DNA of 64,000 nt from Criblamydia sequanensis CRIB-18 (GTDB lineage: Bacteria > Chlamydiota > Chlamydiia > Chlamydiales > Criblamydiaceae). The notes below the pieces were generated by a model that was given only the letters and a program-made list of their open reading frames with translations, searched no databases and was not told where the DNA came from. How positions within the stretch are numbered: position 1 is the first letter of the stretch; the number at the start of each line of letters is the position of its first letter. The position numbers and the translations under genes were made by a program. Location: NCBI RefSeq assembly GCF_000750955.1, contig NZ_CCEJ010000004.1:226573-290572 (forward strand). The letters run 5' to 3'. Below, piece after piece: positions 1 through 9,227 of the stretch.

Positions 1-475
1 TGAGCAAATTATTGTAGGGCTCCCCGGGAATTGAGAAAATAGGGATTTTCTGGGATTTCACAAGACAGTTAAAAACATCGATCATCGGAATGTTTGTCCG
101 AACCATCTCTTTTGGAACAATACGTCTTGTAGGATTAAAAGAGGGCTGACCTATATCAATTTTTTCACCAACAATGCTCGGGCCGCCATCAATTGGCTCT
201 CCTGTTCCTTTAAGCCTTCTTCCAAGCAAACTTTTTCCATAAGTCCCTTGCATTTGCCTTGAAAGAAAAGTGACTTTGTCCCCGGTTGAAATCCCTCTTG
301 TGTTTTGAAAAACTTGCAAAGTCACTTCATCTCCGTCAATTCTTAAGACAGAAGCATAAATGTTTCTCCCATCGCTTAAGTCAATTCTTGCAAGTTCGCC
401 GAGCCCCACATCTTTTGCCCTGACTTTTATGAGGTTTCCCCTCATATCGTGAATTCTATCATAAACTGTTTTCAT
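1..475 (-). CDS. atpB: V-type ATP synthase subunit B, 3' end outside window
   Basis: This is the N-terminal 158 codons of the non-catalytic B subunit of a V/A-type ATPase; the gene runs off the left edge of the window. Reading leftward from the ATG at 475 gives a protein starting [14 protein letters not shown], then the N-terminal beta-barrel region and the segment [23 protein letters not shown] typical of V-type B subunits, followed by [13 protein letters not shown], where catalytic subunits would approach their nucleotide-binding site. It lies 42 bases downstream of atpA on the same strand, so it belongs to the same operon. The order atpE, DUF2764, atpA, atpB agrees with the chlamydial V-ATPase cluster as I recall it. 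Subunits D, I and K would be expected beyond the left edge. Confidence 0.93.
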   Translation of the reverse strand, partial: MKTVYDRIHDMRGNLIKVRAKDVGLGELARIDLSDGRNIYASVLRIDGDEVTLQVFQNTRGISTGDKVTFLSRQMQGTYGKSLLGRRLKGTGEPIDGGPSIVGEKIDIGQPSFNPTRRIVPKEMVRTNIPMIDVFNCLVKSQKIPIFSIPGEPYNNLL

Positions 476-517
476 ACTATTAAAAGACCTTTTTTCTTAA
501 GGATGGGCCAACACATT

Positions 518-2299
518 TTAGTCATTCTTATTTAATAAAGTTTCAATTTCTTCCATATGAGAGTAGTATTCAGCTGATTTGAAAGGAAGATAGTTTAGGT
601 TTTTAATTTTTGTCTGAAGTAGAAGGAAGTACTCTCTTGCTTCATCATGAGTTTTAAAGAAGAATGGCTTTTCAAAAATTCGCTGTATCAAGCCAAAAAG
701 AGGCACCTGTCTCTCCATTGGGCAGTAAGCATCAATTTTATCAAAGGCATTTTGCTGCAAGTAGCAAAAGTCGTAGAGTTCCCCTTTAAGATAGGTGACA
801 AGATCTTCAAGAGCTGTTCCCTCTTCACCGACGACCGCCATTCGCTTTCCGATTTCGTCCCCTTTTTTCAGGAAGTAAAGGGCTCTTTTCACAGCCTTAT
901 CCCATCCTTCCATTTGAGAGGATAACTCTTCTGAAACATCTTCAATATAAGAAGACCAGGAAATCAAAGGGTCGATAGCAGGATATCTTCTGGAATCGGA
1001 TCTTTCTCTTGATAATCCAAGAAAAGCGCCAACGACAGCTAAGGTAGACTGTGTGACCGGCTCTTCAAAGTTTCCTCCGGCAGGCGACACCGCGCCGCCT
1101 ACTGTCACAGACCCATTTTTCGGGGTTTGCTTAAGTTCAAGAACCCCGGATCTTTCATAGAATTCAGCAATTCTTGAGGCTAAGTACGCGGGAAACGCTT
1201 CTTCCCCCGGGATTTCTTCAAGGCGACCTGACATTTCACGAAGCGCTTGCGCCCAACGTGAGGTTGAATCCGCTAAGAGTAGTACATCAAGACCCATTTG
1301 GCGATAGTATTCAGCAATCGTCATTCCAAGATAAATTGAAGATTCTCGCGCTGCAACAGGCATGGAAGAAGTGTTGCAAATGATTACAGTTCTTCGCATT
1401 AAAGACTCGCCTGTATGGGGATCTGTTAAATGCGGAAACTCCTTTAATATCTCAACGACCTCGCCCGCTCTTTCACCGCAGGCGCAAACAACTACAATAT
1501 CCACGGTCGAGTACTTTGAAAGGTGGTGTTGAAGAACCGTTTTACCGGCTCCAAAAGGCCCTGGAGTGCAGAAAGTTCCGCCTTTCATCACAGGAAACTG
1601 CGTATCCAAAATACGAAGACCCGTTTCCATCATCTTTTGGGTTTTTACTTTCTCGCCTTGTTGCAAAGCATTTTTAATGGGCCATTTCTGGACCATTGTG
1701 ATCTCATGGAGCTTTCCGTCTTGGCCTCTGATTTTAGCAATTACTTTGTCAACTGTATAAGAACCTGCGGGAGTAACCCACTCTACTTTATATTGCCCAT
1801 AAAAAGAAAAAGGAACCATGATATAATGGTGAAAGCGCTCTTCCATTGTCACGCCAAGAAAATCGCCTCTCCTCACCGTGGCGCCAACTTCCACCTTCGG
1901 TTCAAAGTCCCAATGCTTACTTCGATTTAAGGCATTGAGATAAATCCCCCTTGGAAGAAAAAGACCGGCTCTATCAGCTACATCTTCAAGAGGGTTTTGC
2001 AAGCCGTCAAAAACTGAGGTTAAAAGACCAGGCCCAAGTTCTGCTTCCAGCAAGTGCCCGGTAAAACTCACTTTCGTTCCAAGCTGAACCTCTCTAGTAT
2101 CTTCAAAAACTTGGATTTTCACTTCTTTACCGGCAATTTCAATCACTTCCGCTTTTAAGCCAAGTCCATTTAACTCGACCATGGCAACTTCACCTTGGCG
2201 AACAGAACCTTCAAATTCAACTTGCAGAAGGTTACCGAAAGCTTTAACGACAGTTCCTTTGGCATGGCTTGATTTTTTTTCTTCGCTTACTTGAGTCAT
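518..2299 (-). CDS. atpA: V-type ATP synthase catalytic subunit A
   Basis: This 593-residue protein is the catalytic, ATP-binding subunit of the membrane V/A-type ATPase that couples ATP to H+ or Na+ movement. The Walker A motif GPFGAGKT is at about residues 247-254. The catalytic-subunit insert (NHR) precedes it, and the segments ADSTSRWAQALREMSGRLEEIPGEEAFPAYL and PAGGNFEEPVTQSTL are characteristic of A subunits. Length is normal for the family. The ATG overlaps the stop of the upstream DUF2764 gene by four bases (2296-2299), which implies translational coupling. Chlamydiae carry the V/A type instead of the usual bacterial F-type enzyme. Whether the ion is H+ or Na+ cannot be read from this subunit. 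Confidence 0.97.
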   Translation of the reverse strand: MTQVSEEKKSSHAKGTVVKAFGNLLQVEFEGSVRQGEVAMVELNGLGLKAEVIEIAGKEVKIQVFEDTREVQLGTKVSFTGHLLEAELGPGLLTSVFDGLQNPLEDVADRAGLFLPRGIYLNALNRSKHWDFEPKVEVGATVRRGDFLGVTMEERFHHYIMVPFSFYGQYKVEWVTPAGSYTVDKVIAKIRGQDGKLHEITMVQKWPIKNALQQGEKVKTQKMMETGLRILDTQFPVMKGGTFCTPGPFGAGKTVLQHHLSKYSTVDIVVVCACGERAGEVVEILKEFPHLTDPHTGESLMRRTVIICNTSSMPVAARESSIYLGMTIAEYYRQMGLDVLLLADSTSRWAQALREMSGRLEEIPGEEAFPAYLASRIAEFYERSGVLELKQTPKNGSVTVGGAVSPAGGNFEEPVTQSTLAVVGAFLGLSRERSDSRRYPAIDPLISWSSYIEDVSEELSSQMEGWDKAVKRALYFLKKGDEIGKRMAVVGEEGTALEDLVTYLKGELYDFCYLQQNAFDKIDAYCPMERQVPLFGLIQRIFEKPFFFKTHDEAREYFLLLQTKIKNLNYLPFKSAEYYSHMEEIETLLNKND

Positions 2300-3075
2300 T
2301 TTGCTTCCTTCAATAGGCTGTCCAAAATTTTCAGACCTTGTTCTTGATTTAATTCATTCCACTTTTCAACAAAGAAAAGACGGGCTACATAACCTAATAG
2401 GCTATCTATAGAGAAAAGTTCCACCCCTTGCATCTCTTGGATTTTTTCAAATTTCCATTTAAGAAAGTGCTGCTCTAATTTGATAGGGTCTTCACCGTAC
2501 TCTTCAAAAATAGATTTTAATTCAATGTACTTGTCGGGCGGCTCAAAAGATGGAGCATCTTTTTGGGAAATAATCTCAGCTACGATTTCATCATTCGGGT
2601 CTTCAAATTGAAGTTCATTAATCAAATCTCTATTATAGCGTTTGGCTCGAAAAGCCATCATCACAAGGCGAGACTCTCTTTCGAGCTGTAAAAACTTCCT
2701 TAAAAATCCGTCATTTTTTGAAATTTCTTCGTCGAAAAAAACAGCTAATAGCTCGGAGAAGTGTTTCAACCTCTCGTCGGTATTTTCATACTTTTCCAAA
2801 AAATTATAGACATAGTCAGGAAACCCGGTTCTTGTCAAAAGAGCTTCTTCAAGTTCATTTTCATTGAAGTTTCCTTTTTCCCCGATTTTTTCTTCCTTCC
2901 AAAAAGAGCGAAGGTAATAAAGATCAATTAGCCGACGAAGGACTTGCAGTTTCTTTTGATCTTCTTTTGAAAGGTTTGTTTCAAGATAAACGACTAGCTC
3001 CTTATAGCTCATTTCCGGGATTGTCCCGAATTCGAGAGGAGGTAAAAGAGATCCTAAGAAAAAATACTGGGTCAT
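2296..3075 (-). CDS. DUF2764-family V-ATPase operon protein (subunit C/d-like position)
   Basis: A 259-residue, charged and largely helical protein with no signal peptide or membrane segment by eye. It starts MTQYFFLGSLLPPLEFG, the short N-terminal signature I associate with the DUF2764 family that sits between atpE and atpA in chlamydial and Bacteroidetes V-ATPase operons. It overlaps both neighbours by four bases (atpE stop/its start at 3072-3075; its stop/atpA start at 2296-2299), so it is almost certainly made with them. Its position and helical content suggest it replaces the C/d connecting subunit of the central stalk. That role is inference from context; the family name is from memory. 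Confidence 0.8.
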   Translation of the reverse strand: MTQYFFLGSLLPPLEFGTIPEMSYKELVVYLETNLSKEDQKKLQVLRRLIDLYYLRSFWKEEKIGEKGNFNENELEEALLTRTGFPDYVYNFLEKYENTDERLKHFSELLAVFFDEEISKNDGFLRKFLQLERESRLVMMAFRAKRYNRDLINELQFEDPNDEIVAEIISQKDAPSFEPPDKYIELKSIFEEYGEDPIKLEQHFLKWKFEKIQEMQGVELFSIDSLLGYVARLFFVEKWNELNQEQGLKILDSLLKEAK

Positions 3076-3713
3076 TCTTTATCCGCTTTAGTTTGGAAAA
3101 TTAATTCTCTAAAATCTTTAGGGGTATAAGATGAGATCAGTTCTTTTAGGGATTGATCCGTAACATCAAAAGTGATTTCCTTACCTAGAAGTTTTATCTT
3201 AACGCCGCCTTCAAACTCCCCTAAGGAAATCGGTCCGTTTTCTAATTTTTTTAAAGCATGATCCGCAAGATGCATTACGACTTCTTTACTTGGAACTTCT
3301 TTTGGAATAATAACTTCAAGTTTTGAGTGAATGCCTTCTTTTTCTAACGCCGAAACAAGGGCTTTAATAATTTTTGCAATCACATCAGGCTTTTTGGAAT
3401 AGGCTTTTACTTGAGAGTCTAGCTCTTTATCAAAAATTTCATTTAACACTGCTTGCTTTAGAGCTTCGATGCTTTGCGATGAAGCCTGCAAAAGAGAAGA
3501 TTTAAAGACATTTCTTTCTTTTTCTATGGCTTGCCGGCCTTCCTGAATAAGTCTATTTTTTTCTTTTTCACCTTCGGCAATAATTTTTTTAGCTTTTTCC
3601 TCAGCGTCTCTAATAATTTCTTTGGCAAGCGTTTCTGCAGGCTCAAGCGTTTCTTTCTTTAGCTGATCACTGATTTGCTGAATTTTATCTTGTGCATTAT
3701 CAAATGTTTTCAC
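3072..3713 (-). CDS. atpE: V-type ATP synthase subunit E
   Basis: A 213-residue protein whose first half is a long, charged coiled coil (about residues 5-95, rich in KEIIRDAEEKAKKIIAEGEKE-type heptads) and whose second half is a compact alpha/beta domain ending LISSYTPKDFRELIFQ. This is the architecture of the peripheral-stalk E subunit of V/A ATPases. It is the first gene of the operon seen here; a 497-base gap separates it from the divergent gene at 4211, so the operon promoter should lie in that gap. It overlaps the next gene by four bases (ATGA). The sequence identifies it well by architecture and context; there is no catalytic residue to check. Confidence 0.9.
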   Translation of the reverse strand: MKTFDNAQDKIQQISDQLKKETLEPAETLAKEIIRDAEEKAKKIIAEGEKEKNRLIQEGRQAIEKERNVFKSSLLQASSQSIEALKQAVLNEIFDKELDSQVKAYSKKPDVIAKIIKALVSALEKEGIHSKLEVIIPKEVPSKEVVMHLADHALKKLENGPISLGEFEGGVKIKLLGKEITFDVTDQSLKELISSYTPKDFRELIFQTKADKE

Positions 3714-4210
3714 ATTTACCTCTTATTAGAACTTCTTAAGGAAAATGGCCTTATACAACAACAACTTAAGCTGTTGACTTGCCCACCATTTAAATGAAAT
3801 TATAGTATACCTTCTACAAGAGGTTATCATTCAAGTAAAAAAACAATGCTTTTTACTTTTTTTATTAAAATGGTAATTATTCGGTCATTTTTTTACCGAT
3901 TTTAAAAAAAAGCAGCTTCAAAATACACTAACCCTAACTACGTTCTTTCATTTACCCTAATATATAAAATTAATTTTATAAATTTAAGGTAAAGGACCCG
4001 CCTTTTGCCTCTTCATTACGACTGCATAGTTTTAAGACCCCTATTCGACGTAGGGTTTCATGCTGTTTGTTCGAAAATCATTTCAAGAAAATGCATAAAA
4101 TGTTAAGCATTTTTGTTGCCGATCGATAAAACTGAAAGCAATAAATAATCCTTATTCCAACTCTATCGATAGTTAAAAAAACAAATGAACCAAAGCCTTA
4201 GGAAGTATCC
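3714..4210. other. Divergent intergenic region between atpE and the 267-residue gene
   Basis: About 500 A+T-rich bases without a convincing gene on either strand. It must carry the promoters of the V-ATPase operon (leftward) and of the secreted-protein gene at 4211 (rightward). Two copies of an ATCGAT-type sequence occur (near 4121 and 4164) but I could not assign a promoter with confidence. Confidence 0.5.
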
Positions 4211-5014
4211 ATGCTGAAAAAAGGAACTATTTTATTAATCGGAAGCACTCTTGCTTTTCTTGGAAAGCTCTCTTCCGTTGAAGCGGATCAGATGAATCAA
4301 ACCGCTATTGAAGAATCTTCGCTTTACGTGACTTTTACCCCCCCTAAAGGTTGGAGATCCGTTAACCCGAAAGATCTTCCTAAAAGCGTCAAATTTATGG
4401 TCGTGGGGCAAGGCAGTCAAACTTTTCCACCCTCCATCAATTTGGGAACGGAAAGCTTTTCCGGCACTCTTAAAGATTACCTGAACATGATAAAAGAAAT
4501 TAATAGCTCTCACGGAGCTGCATGGAAGGATCTTGGAAAAATAGACACTGCTGCAGGGCAAGCGAGCCTATCACAAGTAGACGCTGAAACTGAATGGGGT
4601 CATATCCGCATGATGCATGTCATCCTTATAAAAGCCGGGACTGCCTATATATTAACTGCTGCAGCCTTAAAAGAGGAATTTGCCAAGTACTATAAAGAAT
4701 TTTTTGCATCGATGAAATCTCTTAATTTTGCTGATAACCATAACGATGTTATTGCAAATGAAGAGAAAAAAACAGAACTCAGCCAACTTCAAAATAAATT
4801 GGAAGGGTCCTTTGTTTCCCTTGCCAAACAAAAACAAATCAACCTATCCGACAGGAAAGAAAGAGAGAATCTTTTTGACAATCCCGAATTTCAAAATGAA
4901 GTGTGGATGCCTTTTAAAGAAAAATTTATGAATAGTTTCGTAACTTTCGGAGAAGAATGGCAATCAAAGTATCTTGAGAAAGCAAAATCCAATTTGTTAA
5001 ATAGATCTTTCTAA
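4211..5014 (+). CDS. Secreted protein of unknown function, possible PsbP/DcrB-like fold
   Basis: A 267-residue protein with a typical N-terminal signal peptide (Lys-Lys, hydrophobic core, cleavage near SSVEA at about residue 25). Residues 30-170 contain FTPPKGWRSVNP, then alternating strand and helix segments, a YLNMIKEINSSHG helix, an aromatic/AYILTAAA strand and a final helix FFASMKSL. That pattern is reminiscent of PsbP/DcrB/LpqN-like small periplasmic domains, but I do not recognise a named family. The C-terminal 90 residues are charged and helical. A Shine-Dalgarno AGGA lies 8 bases before the ATG. Its place next to atpE matches the position of CT311 in C. trachomatis as I recall it, so orthology is possible but untested. 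Confidence 0.75.
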   Translation: MLKKGTILLIGSTLAFLGKLSSVEADQMNQTAIEESSLYVTFTPPKGWRSVNPKDLPKSVKFMVVGQGSQTFPPSINLGTESFSGTLKDYLNMIKEINSSHGAAWKDLGKIDTAAGQASLSQVDAETEWGHIRMMHVILIKAGTAYILTAAALKEEFAKYYKEFFASMKSLNFADNHNDVIANEEKKTELSQLQNKLEGSFVSLAKQKQINLSDRKERENLFDNPEFQNEVWMPFKEKFMNSFVTFGEEWQSKYLEKAKSNLLNRSF

Positions 5015-5168
5015 GACTGATGATAAGCCACTTAAATAAAATAATCTCTTTCGCTTTTATCGAAAGAAGATCCATAGGAAAAAAAAATTGCTAAAAAATA
5101 TTTTCTATGAAATAAGTATCAATCAAAAGCAAATTTTAAATTTTATAAAGTTTTAAAGGAGTTCCGCA

Positions 5169-5396
5169 ATGAAAATGCTAAAAAAACTCGTTGCATGTAC
5201 AGCCATCGCGACAATGTTATTATCGACTTCGACTGCAAAAGCCGGCTGCTACGAAACTACTGGCGGCTGCGGGTATGAAGAATGCCGAAGAGCACCTTGC
5301 ATCGCGCCTTGTGTTGCCCTTGGAACTATAGCATTGATTGCTATTATTGCCATCGCAGTTCAGAACTCGCACAACGGCCATAGCCACAGCAATTAA
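5169..5396 (+). CDS. Small Cys-rich exported protein with hydrophobic segment and His-rich tail
   Basis: A 75-residue protein led by a strong AAAGGAG ribosome binding site 9 bases before the ATG. Residues 1-25 are a signal peptide ending STAKA; the mature part starts with a Cys-dense stretch (GCYETTGGCGYEECRRAPCIAPC, six Cys), then a hydrophobic segment (about residues 50-64) and a tail HNGHSHSN. The Cys may make disulfides in the envelope and the His tail could bind metal; both are inference. The next gene starts two bases after its stop, so the two are probably co-translated. I do not recognise a family. Confidence 0.7.
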   Translation: MKMLKKLVACTAIATMLLSTSTAKAGCYETTGGCGYEECRRAPCIAPCVALGTIALIAIIAIAVQNSHNGHSHSN

Positions 5397-5398
5397 TC

Positions 5399-5872
5399 TT
5401 GTTTGATTTTCTCTTCAAATTTAAGGAAAAGGCATCTCCATGCCTCTTCCTTTTTTTTATTTCTTGCGTAGAACCTTGCCGCGTTTGGGATATCGACTGC
5501 ATAAACGGTGTATGCCCCTCCATGTCTTCTCGAAAAATATCTTCTTGGGAACAAGGTCTTTGTCAGAATCTCAGACTTGAGTTTATTAAAACGGCGGGAG
5601 GAATGTACGGCTATTTAGATGTTTTGTCTCCGGCTATTCTCAAACGATGCGATTTTGAAGATTCTCTCACCTTTACAGTTTCCACTGTTAATAGTGAATA
5701 CACCCTGTACGCATTGCCCTTGAAAGGAAATCAGCGTTTTCTTCTCCCTGAAAGTGAAGTTAGAACTCTGCTAAATCTCTTTCAAAATGAAATAGAAATT
5801 TACTTAAAGGTTGGAGGCTATACAGCCACTTTTTCTTCCTATGAATTTATGAAAGCCTATCACAAGTTCTAA
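5399..5872 (+). CDS. Putative lipoprotein of unknown function, start uncertain
   Basis: The open frame of about 157 codons has its first usable start as TTG at 5399, two bases after the stop of the upstream gene. The N-terminus has a basic part, a hydrophobic run and FFISC, which resembles a lipobox, so the protein may be lipid-anchored with the mature part starting at Cys 23. The rest is a small globular domain of alternating strands with no motif I recognise. A better ribosome binding site (AAGGAAAAG) lies inside the frame at about 5423 and points to an ATG at 5440, but that ATG is in another frame, separated from the main frame by a run of eight T (5451-5458). Either the TTG is used, or the T tract has changed length or slips. 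The 3' end stops three bases before the convergent gene's stop. Confidence 0.55.
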   Translation: MFDFLFKFKEKASPCLFLFFISCVEPCRVWDIDCINGVCPSMSSRKISSWEQGLCQNLRLEFIKTAGGMYGYLDVLSPAILKRCDFEDSLTFTVSTVNSEYTLYALPLKGNQRFLLPESEVRTLLNLFQNEIEIYLKVGGYTATFSSYEFMKAYHKF

Positions 5873-5875
5873 AAA

Positions 5876-7813
5876 TCACTCCCCTTCTTCAAGAGCGTCT
5901 TTTTCCTCTTTTTTATTGTGATCCATTTGCTTTAATTCATGTATCTTTTGATCTACCGATTCAAAGTATTGATCAACAAATAACAATTTTAAGCGAAGCC
6001 TTTTGCCCTCATTTGAAGTGTTTTCCAATTTGTGGAAGAATTGTCCGAATAAGTATCTATAAATTAATAGTTCATGGCTTGTCTCATAAATCGCTTTTTT
6101 TATTTGCAATTCTGACAAGCGAGGCTCTTCTTTGTCAATTCGCTGGACATGGGCTAAGAAATCTTGCAAGTAGCCTTTGAGATCGTTTATATCAAATTCA
6201 ATTTCACGCTGATGCTTTCTTGTCTCTCTTAGCGTCACCCAGTTTTCTAACTCTTGAATCAGGTGTTTGAATTTATTTAAGCGATTAAGGTGCTTTCGAT
6301 CATCTAGCGCGCCCATAATTCCCATATGAATGGAAAAAATCTCTTGAAAAAGAGGAATCTCCTGAACGATATGATACTTCCAGTCAGCTCGAAGAAGCTT
6401 TGATAGAAGCTCTGCTGTATACCTTGGAACATTAGGATTAGGCGTTCCTAGCTCATCTAATTCCTTAATATTGGCAATAATTCTTTCAGCCCGGCTTTTT
6501 ACCATCCCATATGAAGAGAGAGGCTGTCCCATTTCATGTAAAAGACGTTGAATGTCAGGAGGGATGCTTAAAGCTTCTCTCTTAATTTCCCGCCCCCCTT
6601 CAAAAACTTTCAAAATGGACTTATTCATCTCCTCGTAAAGGGTCTCGAGGTGATCGGCTTCAAACTCTAAATCCAATAGCTGCTTTGCCTGTTCAGGTTC
6701 AGGAGCTACAATCCCTTCGGGAAAACCCCATCTACTTCTAACATAAGGGTTTGGGTCGGTTCTCAATAGAAATTCCCTATACCTTGCTATAGTTGAGCCA
6801 AGAGTTAGAATCTCAGCATGATACCCTTTCATGGTATCTTCAATTTTTTTTCTACCGGTTTCTTCTTCTAAATAGCGTATAGATTGTTTTTTTAATACAC
6901 GGCTTTGATGAAAAAGAGCGGTTTTTAGAGCTTTTGCGTATTCTTTAAACAATTCAATCGAAGCTTCGACGCTTTCTGATTGAGATAAAGCCCGCATCAA
7001 TTCTCCTATAGAAAGAGTCTTAGGCCGAGTTGTCAACTGCCCCATTTTAACGTAATAGTAGATCTTTCTAAATCTTTCCTGAAACGAATCATCAAATGAG
7101 GACAACACATGGTAGCCCGAAAGCTTTCGCATGATTTGTTCTATTTTTTCATCTAATTCAAGGTACTCTTCAAACTTTTTTGAGAAACGTTTATGATTAA
7201 TCTTTAGGAATTTATCGCTTTTTTCTAATGTCGAGAGAAGAGTATCGTCCAAGACGGAGTGGAAAGAGGCTTGAAGTTTTTTAAAAAAAGCTCCTCGCCC
7301 TTCATTTAAAAGAACGGCATTCCGCATTTCGACTAGCTGGCTTTCCATTCTTTTGTAAGCCCAAAGCAGATCTTCCAAATGATGGGATAGAAGGTCTTTA
7401 AAATTATCAAGCACTTGCCCTATGTCGCTTTTCCACTGTTCTATGCCTAGCTGTTCAATCTGCTGGAAAAGCTCTTTTACGCAGCCTTCTAAAACTTCGC
7501 CGTATTCCCAAAAGGATTGGTTCAAACTTTCGACTGTCGCGTTATAATTTTTCTTTAATGTCTCAAGATCATCACTTTGCAAAACCTGACGAAGTCTTTT
7601 TCCAAATACTTCAACGGCATCGGAAAGCTTTAAATAGGTAATTGGACTTGGCAGTAATTGAGGGGGAAGGGCATTTTCGGATGCGAAAGGGGCATCCTCA
7701 ATAATACTTTTTGCTAAATCACCTTCTTTTTCTGCAAGATACTGGCTAAGCTGGTCGACAAGCGAGTGGTCTAAAGCAACAATCCTTTGAAAATCAATGG
7801 GTTGCCACGTCAT
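5876..7813 (-). CDS. Large helical cytoplasmic protein, unknown function
   Basis: A 645-residue, charged protein with no signal peptide or membrane segment. It is almost entirely helical by eye, with many heptad-like stretches (for example ELFQQIEQLGIEQWKSDIG and LETLYEEMNKSILKVFEGG) and a highly charged C-terminal tail ending KKEEKDALEEGE. No catalytic motif is visible. It stands alone on the minus strand between two plus-strand groups of small secreted proteins. The ATG at 7813 begins MTWQPIDFQRIVALDHS, and a Shine-Dalgarno-like AAGGAA sits just upstream. It may be a conserved chlamydial hypothetical protein; I cannot name it. Confidence 0.8.
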   Translation of the reverse strand: MTWQPIDFQRIVALDHSLVDQLSQYLAEKEGDLAKSIIEDAPFASENALPPQLLPSPITYLKLSDAVEVFGKRLRQVLQSDDLETLKKNYNATVESLNQSFWEYGEVLEGCVKELFQQIEQLGIEQWKSDIGQVLDNFKDLLSHHLEDLLWAYKRMESQLVEMRNAVLLNEGRGAFFKKLQASFHSVLDDTLLSTLEKSDKFLKINHKRFSKKFEEYLELDEKIEQIMRKLSGYHVLSSFDDSFQERFRKIYYYVKMGQLTTRPKTLSIGELMRALSQSESVEASIELFKEYAKALKTALFHQSRVLKKQSIRYLEEETGRKKIEDTMKGYHAEILTLGSTIARYREFLLRTDPNPYVRSRWGFPEGIVAPEPEQAKQLLDLEFEADHLETLYEEMNKSILKVFEGGREIKREALSIPPDIQRLLHEMGQPLSSYGMVKSRAERIIANIKELDELGTPNPNVPRYTAELLSKLLRADWKYHIVQEIPLFQEIFSIHMGIMGALDDRKHLNRLNKFKHLIQELENWVTLRETRKHQREIEFDINDLKGYLQDFLAHVQRIDKEEPRLSELQIKKAIYETSHELLIYRYLFGQFFHKLENTSNEGKRLRLKLLFVDQYFESVDQKIHELKQMDHNKKEEKDALEEGE

Positions 7814-8084
7814 ATGAAAATTTCCTTGGTGGCCTTGTGTCTTAATTGTAATTATTCTAACAAATGAAGGTTTAACAACAAATGAAAACCTTTTTTTATA
7901 TAAAAAAAAAGAGAAGGCCTTTCCTGAAATCCGTTTTCCTATTTTTTTAAATCAAAGACTATTAGAATCTTGTGAATTTCGAAATTAAAGGAACAATAAA
8001 ATTGAAAAATGCTGCGAATTAATAAATTATCCAATTAAAAAAATAACTGTTAGAATGAAGATTGAATCAGGCTAAGGAGGCAAT

Positions 8085-8429
8085 ATGAGAACTCTATCTT
8101 TTGCCGTCATATCTTTCATAGTTACATCTACTTTCGTCTATGGGTCATACACACCAAGCGGCACAAAAACCCCGGAGATCAGAAGTACCATCATCGGTGA
8201 ACCAAGGGACCACATCAACCCGATTCCGACCACTAAAAATGAATCCAGCGATAAAATCGGGACTGATGCGCGCCAGCGATTGATTGATAACAATAGGCGT
8301 ACTTTTGAAAACTCAAGAAGAAAAATAGATGAACAGCGCTACCAAGATAATTTAAAAAAAATATCTACTCCCCGCTACCAAAGGTCCAATAAATCAAATA
8401 CAAATGACAAGGACATGATTAATCGCTAA
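8085..8429 (+). CDS. Small exported basic protein, unknown function
   Basis: A 114-residue protein preceded by a very strong ribosome binding site (AAGGAGG, 5 bases before ATG). The first 20 residues form a signal peptide ending near VYGSY. The mature part is hydrophilic, Asn/Arg/Lys-rich and probably disordered, with arginine-dense stretches such as DNNRRTFENSRRKIDEQRYQDN. It lies 34 bases upstream of the Asp-rich secreted protein gene and is probably co-transcribed with it. No family recognised. Confidence 0.7.
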   Translation: MRTLSFAVISFIVTSTFVYGSYTPSGTKTPEIRSTIIGEPRDHINPIPTTKNESSDKIGTDARQRLIDNNRRTFENSRRKIDEQRYQDNLKKISTPRYQRSNKSNTNDKDMINR

Positions 8430-8463
8430 TTATTAATAATTTATAGTTTCTGGAGGTTCTTCT

Positions 8464-9117
8464 ATGTTTCACACTAAGGCTTTTTTATATCTGACTTTAT
8501 TTTTAGCCGCCTTTCTCTATAACACTTCTACCTTAAGGGCTGATTTTTCAAGCTCTAGCGGAACTCAAAGCAGCTCCGAATCCACCCAAAGCAGCGGAGC
8601 TTCCCCATCCACTCAGCAAAGCCAATATGATACCCCGTCCACTTCTCAAAGCTCATCCAATGCTCAATATGATGATGACGACGATGACAATGATGATGGG
8701 GACGACAATGGGGACGATGGAGATGACGGTGATGATGGCGATAACGACGGCTATGATGATGGCGGCTATTCACCCTCCTACGACTATGACCCTAACTACT
8801 ATTTTAATGATAGAGGGCTAAGAAGCTTTGAAAATCAGGCTTTACAAGATCAACTCGATAGGGATTTAAGAAACCGGGCTCTTAGAAACCATCCTGAAGG
8901 TGATGGCAATCTAAATCATCCGAATATAAACAATAATTGGAGAGACAACCGTCCCAACACCAACTTTGATCAAAGGCATGATAATTTAAGAAGGGATAAC
9001 TTCAATCGCGATAATTTTAACCGCGACAACTTTAACCGGGACCGGTTTAACCATGAGAACCGAGGAGACATGCGCCATTTTGAAGGCGGCCGCGGCGGAC
9101 ATGGAGGAAGACGTTAA
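8464..9117 (+). CDS. Exported low-complexity protein: Ser/Gln, poly-Asp and Asn-Arg-Asp repeats
   Basis: A 217-residue protein with a signal peptide (about residues 1-27, ending LRA) followed by four low-complexity zones: a Ser/Gln/Thr-rich zone (28-68), an acidic zone of Asp/Gly/Asn (about 69-98), a Tyr/Asp-rich linker, and a C-terminal Asn/Arg/Asp zone with four near-copies of a five-residue unit (DNFNR) and a Gly/Arg/His end. A TGGAGG ribosome binding site lies 8 bases before the ATG. The acidic zone could bind Ca2+ or other cations, and the protein could be surface exposed; this is inference. Codons in the acidic zone are mixed GAT/GAC, so it is a protein-level repeat and not a simple DNA repeat. 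No known family. Confidence 0.75.
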   Translation: MFHTKAFLYLTLFLAAFLYNTSTLRADFSSSSGTQSSSESTQSSGASPSTQQSQYDTPSTSQSSSNAQYDDDDDDNDDGDDNGDDGDDGDDGDNDGYDDGGYSPSYDYDPNYYFNDRGLRSFENQALQDQLDRDLRNRALRNHPEGDGNLNHPNINNNWRDNRPNTNFDQRHDNLRRDNFNRDNFNRDNFNRDRFNHENRGDMRHFEGGRGGHGGRR

Positions 9118-9227
9118 TCCTTAAACCCTGATTTGCGCCCTAATCCGTTAGGCAAGCGCTATAGTTAAGCAATAGATTTTTAAATGAAGCTTCTAGCGAG
9201 ATTAGGGGGCAATAGGGGTTAAAACTA

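Noticed and set aside
8555..8821. His-rich and Met-rich frames overlapping the poly-Asp region
   Set aside because: Other-frame readings of GAT/GAC-rich DNA (CAT/ATG on the opposite strand or shifted frame).
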